Below are positions 58,801 to 64,000 of a stretch of DNA of 64,000 bases, piece by piece (positions within the stretch are counted from its first letter, which is position 1; the number at the start of each line of letters is the position of its first letter). Under the pieces are notes generated by a model. It made no database searches. It had not been told where the DNA came from and was given only the letters and a program-made list of their open reading frames with translations. The position numbers were made by a program, and so were the translations under genes. Source of the stretch: Tubiluchus corallicola (taxonomy: Eukaryota > Priapulida > Priapulimorpha > Priapulimorphida > Tubiluchidae); NCBI GenBank assembly GCA_030141605.1, contig JAQGDQ010000529.1:51578-115577 (forward strand), read 5' to 3'.

Positions 58801-61642
58801 GAAGCATGAATTTATTGAAACAGATTTAAAGTTTATTTGTTAAAAAAAGGGAAATGCGAGTTATAATTAGTTTTATAAAATTATTTGACCACTTCACTGC
58901 CTGTATGACGAGAATCTCCCATCGTGAAAATGCTATTCCAACTGTCCTGTATGACGAGAATCTCCCGTCGTGAAAATGCTATTCCGACTGGCCTGTATGA
59001 CGATCTCCCGTCGTGAAAATGCTATTCCGACTGTCCTGTATGACGAGAATCTCCCATCGTGAAAATGCTATTCCAACTGTCTGTATGACGAGAATCTCCT
59101 GTCGTGAAAATGCTATTCCGACTGTCCTGTATGACGAGAATCTCCCGTCGTGAAAATGCTATTCCGGCTGTCCTGTATGACGAGAATCTCCCGTCGTGAA
59201 AATGCTATTCCGACTGGCCTGTATGACGAGAATCTCCCATCATGAAAATGCTATTCCGACTGTCCTGTATGACGAGAATCTCCCATCGTGAAAATGCTAT
59301 TCCGACTGTCCTGTAAGACGAGAATCTCCCGTCGTGAAAATGCTATTCCGACTGTCCTGTATGACGAGAATCTCCCGTCGTGAAAATGCTATTCCGACTG
59401 TCCTGTATGACGAGAATCTCCCGTCGTGAAAATGCTATTCCGACTGTCCTGTATGACGAGAATCTCCCGTCGTGAAAATGCTATTCCGACTGTCCTGTAT
59501 GACGAGAATCTCCCATCGTGAAAATGCTATTCCGACTGGCCTGTATGACGAGAATCTCCCATCATGAAAATGCTATTCCGACTGGCCTGTATGACGAGAA
59601 TCTCCCATCGTGAAAATGCTATTCCGACTGGCCTGTATGACGAGACTCTACCGTCATACTTAATATGCAAATTAACACGCCACATGCGATTAAAGGAATC
59701 TAGCTTTGAAAACAAAAAGTGGGTGGTGTCCTCTGTTGTCTAAAAAAGAAGATACACAAGCTAGAAAACATTCATGACCAAATAACACACAAAATGCTCA
59801 AAAAAGATTGCTGTTATTGAGACACTGTTACGATACAGAAACGGAATTAATTTTTACAAACCAGTTGGAAAGTTCCCAGAGTTTAGCCGACATTCGCTGA
59901 TCCCACACGCAGACTACACCATCCATTCCACCACCGATGACCTTCCATTCATCGCACTGGACAGCGCTCACCGTCGCCGAGTGACCGGACAATGTTGCGG
60001 ACGGTCGGTCTCCATTGCGCAAGTCATAAACCCTTACTCTGAAACGTACGAAGGCGTTAAAATCACGATGGAACAAACTTTCCAAGATTCTCTATAACTG
60101 AACAGCATGAACAACAAAAGTTATAGATTAAAATAACAATTTGGAGCAGCCTGGAATAGCTAAGCACATACCTTCTGCAACTGTTAATTAGGGGTGAGCA
60201 TTGTAATTTCGAATTCGATTCGAACAAGTTTTTTAATTCAAATTCGATTCGAACCCGGAATTATGGATTCGAAAGCTTCACCAGGTTAGCTACATGTGTT
60301 TTTTGTCATTAAAACATTTGAAACAGCATGCAATTAGCACGAGTTTTGCGTACGATTTTTAAACAAATTATTAGCGATTTTACTGCAGAACAATATCGAA
60401 CAATATGCATGATCTTTGTCAGACTGCTTTTTATTTATTATTTGAAAATTTATTCACAAATCTTTAAAACTGAATTCGATTCAGATTCGAAATCTTGAAA
60501 ATCGGTTTGATTCGAGTTCAAAAGTCAAAAATTGCATTTAATTTAAATTTGCTTTCTGACAGAGAATGCTCATCGCTGTCGTCACGCCCTGCTGAACTTG
60601 GTCACCGTGAATGGCCCATGACTCCTTTGGTTCAATACTTGTTCTGGGCGTTTCATTCGCTGCACTGAATCTGGCTGTTTATGTTATAGAGGGAGATAAT
60701 ACATAACCATGGTTAAACTAACTCTTCTTGCCTAGTAGCTTTAGAAACAGCATACGTCATTGTATTTCTAGATTTACAGATTCCAAATTTGAGAGACGAG
60801 ACAACATAATACACATTGTCTAGCCTCGTTATCTCGCCCCTCGTTATGCCGCCAAACTCGTCTCTCGCCATAGAAAGTACCAGGACGGATTTCCTGCTTT
60901 GATATTTACCTCGTTAAGTCGCCACCCTTCGCTTCTCGCCCCGCCACGTCATGCTAGGATGAGTGCTTATGTAAACTATATTCGTTATGTCGCCAAACAG
61001 ACAAACTCAGAGGTGAATCGATCAATACATATACCGCGTGTCGATGAATATAACCGCGGTATGTAGACAATGCTGCTGTACTCGATAGACAGACATAATT
61101 AATCTAGTGTGTGTCTCACCAGGATTAGATTAGGAGTGCTGTGGTTGCTTAATGACATTTTTTCATTTCTGATTTAATGTTGATAGGTATCATAATGCGA
61201 AATATATTTTATATGTACATAGAGGAACACTATGTTAATCAACTATTATGTACATACATATAGACTAACTTCGTTATATTCCCGTTATCTCGCCATACTC
61301 GCCTCTCGCCAAAAATTTGCCCTAGACGGACAGTGGCGAGATAACGAGACTAGACTACACTTAAATTTACGAGGCACATTTGGAAGGTGAAATCACTGGA
61401 AGGCAAGGTGCCATACTTCGTGTATGCATAAATTCTCAAATCAAACCAGCAAGACGAAATAGAATGTTTTGGATCATGAATCATGAGCTAAATCATGAAA
61501 ACGAGAAAGCATACTTGCAATCTTGGCAACCGGTGACTAAAAGATTGCCAGGACTATCTCCCAGATTGATACAGGAAACTTCCCACTGATGTCCAAGCAA
61601 ATTACCAATGAACTTCCCAGTGCTTGCGTCGAACAGTTTCAC
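55709..61642 (-). CDS. FBXW8: FBXW8-like F-box/WD40 protein, last four coding exons
   Basis: Exons 61642-61515, 60038-59862, 58266-58159 and 55850-55709 join in frame (junction codons AA|A, TG|G, TG|G) to a stop at 55709. They encode about 184 residues of WD40 propeller plus C-terminal tail. Blades show VKLFDASTGKFIGNLLGHQW, VRVYDLRNGDRPSATLSGHS and DGVVCVWDQRMSAKLWELSN, then HPVRYLHFGRSKLITANIP, WQRGRVLVYDF and a terminal YNIQLTTPYDAI. The LWE..HPV...LITAN order and the closing ...PY.x motif match my recollection of FBXW8, the substrate receptor of the CUL7 E3 ligase. The N-terminal F-box and first blades are upstream, outside or unrecognised. Another FBXW paralogue is the main alternative. 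Confidence 0.72.
55925..56314 (-). mobile_element. GC-rich body downstream of the 5S-like head
   Basis: About 390 bp of clearly higher GC than its surroundings, continuous with the 3' side of the 5S-like sequence. The minus strand has an 88-codon open frame (ATCSLTPGAPAANLVPNVSL, then RFPLDYTREEERGFLLSGQL). It could be the body of a 5S-headed SINE, or captured coding sequence. No family is recognised. Confidence 0.4.
56315..56433 (-). rRNA. 5S rRNA: 5S rRNA gene copy or 5S-derived retroposon head
   Basis: On the minus strand, 119 nt align along the whole 5S rRNA. They begin near ACTACGGCCA, run through TCTCGTCTGATCACCGAAGA, AAGCA and GCCTGGTTAGTACATGGATG (box C follows as GGGTGACCGCCTAGGAA), and end GGTGCTGTAGGC. 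Positions that usually pair are partly changed (CGTTGAAAACACCGG for CCTGAACGCGCCCGA). No T-run terminator follows; a GC-rich sequence continues instead. It lies in an FBXW8-like intron, same strand. A stray or pseudogenised 5S copy, or the 5S-type head of a SINE3-like element, are both possible. Confidence 0.8.
56617..56940 (+). mobile_element. 5'-truncated RTE-type LINE with 17-bp target duplication
   Basis: Encodes the last part of an RTE-like RT protein: EEKKMDVEEMRMLRWMVGIR, RRDKIRNNNIRG, then after a frameshift RLRWYGHLKRRVGG and WRRLIHNGYPD-stop. These match the MLRWMxGxTRxDKIRN ... RLRWxGHVxRR signature. The tail is GAAGAAGAAG. The flanks at 56600-56616 and 56941-56957 are identical (ATACAAATAACTAACAA), a clean target-site duplication. 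It is antisense in the FBXW8-like intron. Confidence 0.9.
57484..57806. repeat. direct duplication, two ~150-bp copies, period 173 bp
   Basis: AGAACTGGGAGAAAGGTTAG through CATAATCTGTACCAG is present twice with only a few C/T differences. No coding potential. Intronic in the FBXW8-like gene. Confidence 0.9.
58159..58266 (-). CDS. FBXW8: FBXW8-like exon: last blade
   Basis: 108 bp, phase 2 in and out. It encodes HPVRYLHFGRSKLITANIPR and ELYPEIEDGERMTHK. Acceptor tgttttcacag, donor gtacat. Confidence 0.82.
58901..59650. repeat. 46-bp minisatellite, about 16 copies
   Basis: The unit contains CTGTATGACGAGAATCTCCC, then GTCGTGAAAATGCTATTCCG and ACTGTC. C/T (CCCGTC or CCCATC) and GTC/GGC variants alternate. 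It lies in the FBXW8-like intron between 58266 and 59862. Confidence 0.96.
59862..60038 (-). CDS. FBXW8: FBXW8-like exon: WD40 blades
   Basis: 177 bp. Acceptor cgtttcag, donor gtttgt. It encodes VRVYDLRNGDRPSATLSGHS, then ATVSAVQCDEWKVIGGGMDG and VVCVWDQRMSAKLWELSN, with GH and WD signature pairs. A second possible AG two bases later would break the frame. Confidence 0.88.
60190..60590. mobile_element. possible TIR element rich in TTCGAATTCGATTCGAA
   Basis: The left part begins GGGGTGAGCATT and the right part ends AATGCTCATC, an inverted pair, with ATTCGAATTCGATTCGAA-type palindromes inside each arm. Boundaries and target duplication are unclear. Intronic in the FBXW8-like gene. Confidence 0.4.
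60814..61357. mobile_element. MITE family A, copy 2 (inverted relative to copy 1)
   Basis: About 540 bp. The left part (GTCTAGCCTCGTTATCTCGC) and the right end (GGCGAGATAACGAGACTAGA) are inverted repeats. The interior matches 969-1539 over its length, on the other strand. It lies in the FBXW8-like intron between the first two exons listed. Confidence 0.8.
61515..61642 (-). CDS. FBXW8: FBXW8-like exon: WD40 blade
   Basis: 128 bp. Acceptor tttactag, donor gtatgc, phase 0 in and phase 2 out. It encodes VKLFDASTGKFIGNLLGHQW, then EVSCINLGDSPGNLLVTGCQ and DC. The plus-strand frame over it is a shadow. Confidence 0.8.
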
Positions 61643-62510
61643 CTAGTAAATGTAAAAAAATCCCGTGACACAAAACTGTTATTTATAACCTCTGTCGGGA
61701 TGAGTTGCATTAAATGACGACATAATGGATGTTTGAATCTCCAATATTTTCTTGAACAATGGATACTGAATTAAATTCGGTTTTTGGCTGACAGATAACT
61801 CAATCCAACTTGAAGTATTGAACGAAACAATTAGAATAACTAGCACAAACAGATACGAAATCGAAACTTCCGAAGTATTTTTCTTGGAAACTTCTAGCGG
61901 TGTCAGAGCAATGATGTCATTGAGTGGAAATCAAATTTTTGGGCACTCTTTATCCTTTTCCTATCCTGACACAATAACCACGTTTGAATATATATAGGTG
62001 GCACAAAACCTTTTGCTTAAGGGAGCACAGAAGCAAGCGATAAAACCTTGCCGAATTTAATGGCATTGGGAAAACATGGATGATGTATGTGTAATGTGCA
62101 GCAGTGGTAGGCTACATAAAGTGAGAAGATTACGGACAGTTTTTACATTCAAACTGCAATAACCCTTAGAATTTATTCTAAATTTTCTTTGGCAGTTATA
62201 TGGTCACATATATAATCTATCTTTTGAATGCACTGTTTTTATAATAAAAAATTGTACATTGTTTTTTTATTTAAAAAGAAGTGTCCCTATTTAATCCTGC
62301 ATTTTGGGGTTAAAAGGCCAGCCTTATTTTTCGTTCTTGTACGCATCTTGCATTACATGAGGTGAAAAGAGATTTAGGTTTTAAAAAATGTGTTCTAAAA
62401 TAAGTTATTTTGATATCTAGGATAAATTAACAAATCGCACTGCTCCTAGCACAATCTGTTGCATATCATCCAACATTTTAGGATGGACTGTAGCTCCCAC
62501 AATTTGCTCA
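61643..62510. other. no exon recognised upstream of the FBXW8-like blades
   Basis: Expected to be intronic for the FBXW8-like gene. No further WD40 or F-box exon could be read here or to the window end. Confidence 0.4.
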
Positions 62511-62852
62511 TTGTATTGTGCTGTACTTGGTGTTGTTTTGTTGTATTGTGCTGTACTTGGTGTTGTTTTCTTGTATTGTGCTGTACTTGGTGTTGTTTTC
62601 TTGTATTGTGCTGTACTTGGTGTTGTTTTCTTGTATTGTGCTGTACTCGGTGTTGTTTTCGTGTATTGTGCTGTACTTGGTGTTGTTTTCTTGTATTGTG
62701 CTGTACTTGGTGTTGTTTTCTTGTATTGTGCTGTACTTGGTGTTGTTTTCTTGTATTGTGCTGTACTCGGTGTTGTTTTCGTGTATTGTGCTGTACTTGG
62801 TGTTGTTTTCTTGTATTGTGCTGTACTTGATGTTGTTTTCTTGTATTCTGCT
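62511..62852. repeat. 30-bp minisatellite, about 11 copies
   Basis: The unit contains TTGTATTGTGCTGTACTTGG and TGTTGTTTTC. Two copies share the pair CTCGG ... TTTCGTG (62645 and 62765), 120 bp or four units apart, evidence for block duplication. Open frames on both strands (10-residue periodic peptides) are artefacts. Confidence 0.96.
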
Positions 62853-64000
62853 CCAGCAGGGAGTCATTTATAAGTGCATAGCATGCTGTCTCGATTCACC
62901 CCGTTATTTACATTAAACAAAGTGTATAAAACTGCTCAAAAACTCACAAAAAATTGGTGACTCAAAACTGGAAAAAACTATCAGGTATTACTGAAGTCAC
63001 TCAACCGGCAGCTACAAAACAACCACATCTGGTCCACTGATTAGGCCTGTGCAATAAAAGTGTAAAGTACCATTATTTTTTGTGTTGCCATGGCGACTAA
63101 GATTGACTTCACAATGATGTAAAATTTTCTTGAGTTTTGTCCCTATTCACCCCAGCTTATGAAACTCAAAAATACACTAATCAACTTGTATACCGCACAA
63201 GATGCTTTGTGCAAGGATCTAATATTTATGCTTATTAATGAATATGATTTCCACCATAAAGCTAAGCCTTACTTTGGAGAATTAGAAGACATATTGGGTT
63301 AGGTTATCTTGTTCTTTGCATGCAGATTGACACGTCATATTCCGTTAACTTGTATTCTTTCCAAACCAGGCAAGTACATTTTAAGCACAAACATAAAGAT
63401 TGGTAGTTAAGAAACTACATCGGTCAATGTCAAATCTTTCTCCCATCATTGTTTTTTATTGGTATACAACGTATATGCTCACAAATGCTCCTCTTTTTAT
63501 CAGTTGCAGTCACTTTGAAAGCATTTTGCTTCATTTCACGTTATATGCAAGAAGTTTTCTGGGCTTGTGTCTTTTTTTGTTGTTTGTCTTTCATGACACC
63601 TGCATTTAAGACACAGTTCAGGTATTTTATGTCAGAATCCAATGCAAAACTACTCAGGAGGAAGCCTTCCTGTTCTGGAGAATATCGCTCAAGCATTGTA
63701 TATGATAACATTACTCTTTTGAGTCAATTGTAGTCACTTTTTCAAAGGATGCCTTGAAAAAAATTGCTTTATTTTATTTTTTGTAAAAGGAGTTTTTGAC
63801 ACCTTTTTCTCACAAAGCAGCCCACTTTTCTTATGACTAGTTTTCTTGCATAAAGACCTGAAAACCCTGTGTATGTCTTGTTTCAAAATGCAAGTGAAAT
63901 GCAAATAATAATATGCCAAAAAAACACAGTTACTTGCTTGGCAAGCATTTTTATTCTGCATTGTTAGTATTTACATTCATTACAAGTTAATAAACAGTGG
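62853..64000. other. no gene recognised
   Basis: AT-rich sequence with short frames of random composition. Nothing supportable as coding, RNA or mobile. Confidence 0.4.

Noticed and set aside
61380-61589. Plus-strand frame over 61515-61642
   Set aside because: Shadow of the WD40 exon on the minus strand.
62459-62916. Cysteine-rich 120-residue frames (VLCCTWCCFL) resembling a secreted cysteine-rich protein
   Set aside because: Open in three plus-strand frames and on the minus strand because the unit is 30 bp. No signal peptide or splice evidence.

Overview
This is animal (metazoan) nuclear DNA: AT-rich, gene-poor, with GT-AG introns of about 80 bp to several kb and a heavy load of minisatellites, MITEs and broken LINEs. 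ORAI, an F-box/WD40 protein resembling FBXW8, and an immunoglobulin-superfamily receptor place it in Metazoa, probably an invertebrate. The phylum cannot be fixed from this window. Apart from the ORAI exons and some exon-sized segments, almost every long open frame lies in a tandem repeat or a retroelement.

Host genes supported by splice-site and phase logic: (1) A type I membrane Ig-superfamily receptor on the minus strand (40891 to 27138). Ten exons encode signal peptide, five Ig-like domains, one transmembrane segment and a hydrophilic tail, about 680 aa. (2) A two-exon ORAI store-operated calcium channel on the plus strand (46720 to 48862), 225 aa. (3) The last four coding exons of an FBXW8-like gene on the minus strand (61642 to 55709); its 5' part is outside the window or unrecognised. 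Weaker candidates are a multi-pass membrane protein on the plus strand (5818 to about 9157), two possible terminal exons on the minus strand (52994-53085 and 54079-54272), a possible first exon on the plus strand (55074-55226), and an acidic exon repeated in each unit of the large array.

Layout: 1-5.4 kb holds a TA-flanked MITE, a 32-bp minisatellite and a LINE tail. 5.8-9.2 kb holds the candidate membrane-protein exons, with a 50-bp x ~35 minisatellite that appears to fill one intron from donor to acceptor. 9.67-24.58 kb is a four-unit higher-order tandem repeat (units about 3.1-3.8 kb), each with a 75-bp minisatellite array, an acidic exon and, in three units, a foldback element; the fourth has a LINE there instead. 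25-27 kb holds MITEs and a SINE. 27-41 kb is the Ig receptor, its introns packed with MITEs and arrays. 41-46.5 kb holds a MITE and a degenerate CR1-type LINE. 46.7-48.9 kb is ORAI. 49-55 kb holds a hAT MITE, a LINE fragment and two minisatellites. 55.7-61.6 kb is the FBXW8-like gene, whose largest intron carries a 5S-rRNA-derived sequence and an RTE-like insertion with a perfect 17-bp target duplication. 62-64 kb holds a 30-bp minisatellite and nothing else recognised.

No CRISPR array, operon or bacterial-type feature is present. The most unusual material is structural: minisatellites that embed or abut splice sites, the large array whose inner arrays lengthen from one unit to the next, and the 5S-headed element in the FBXW8-like intron.
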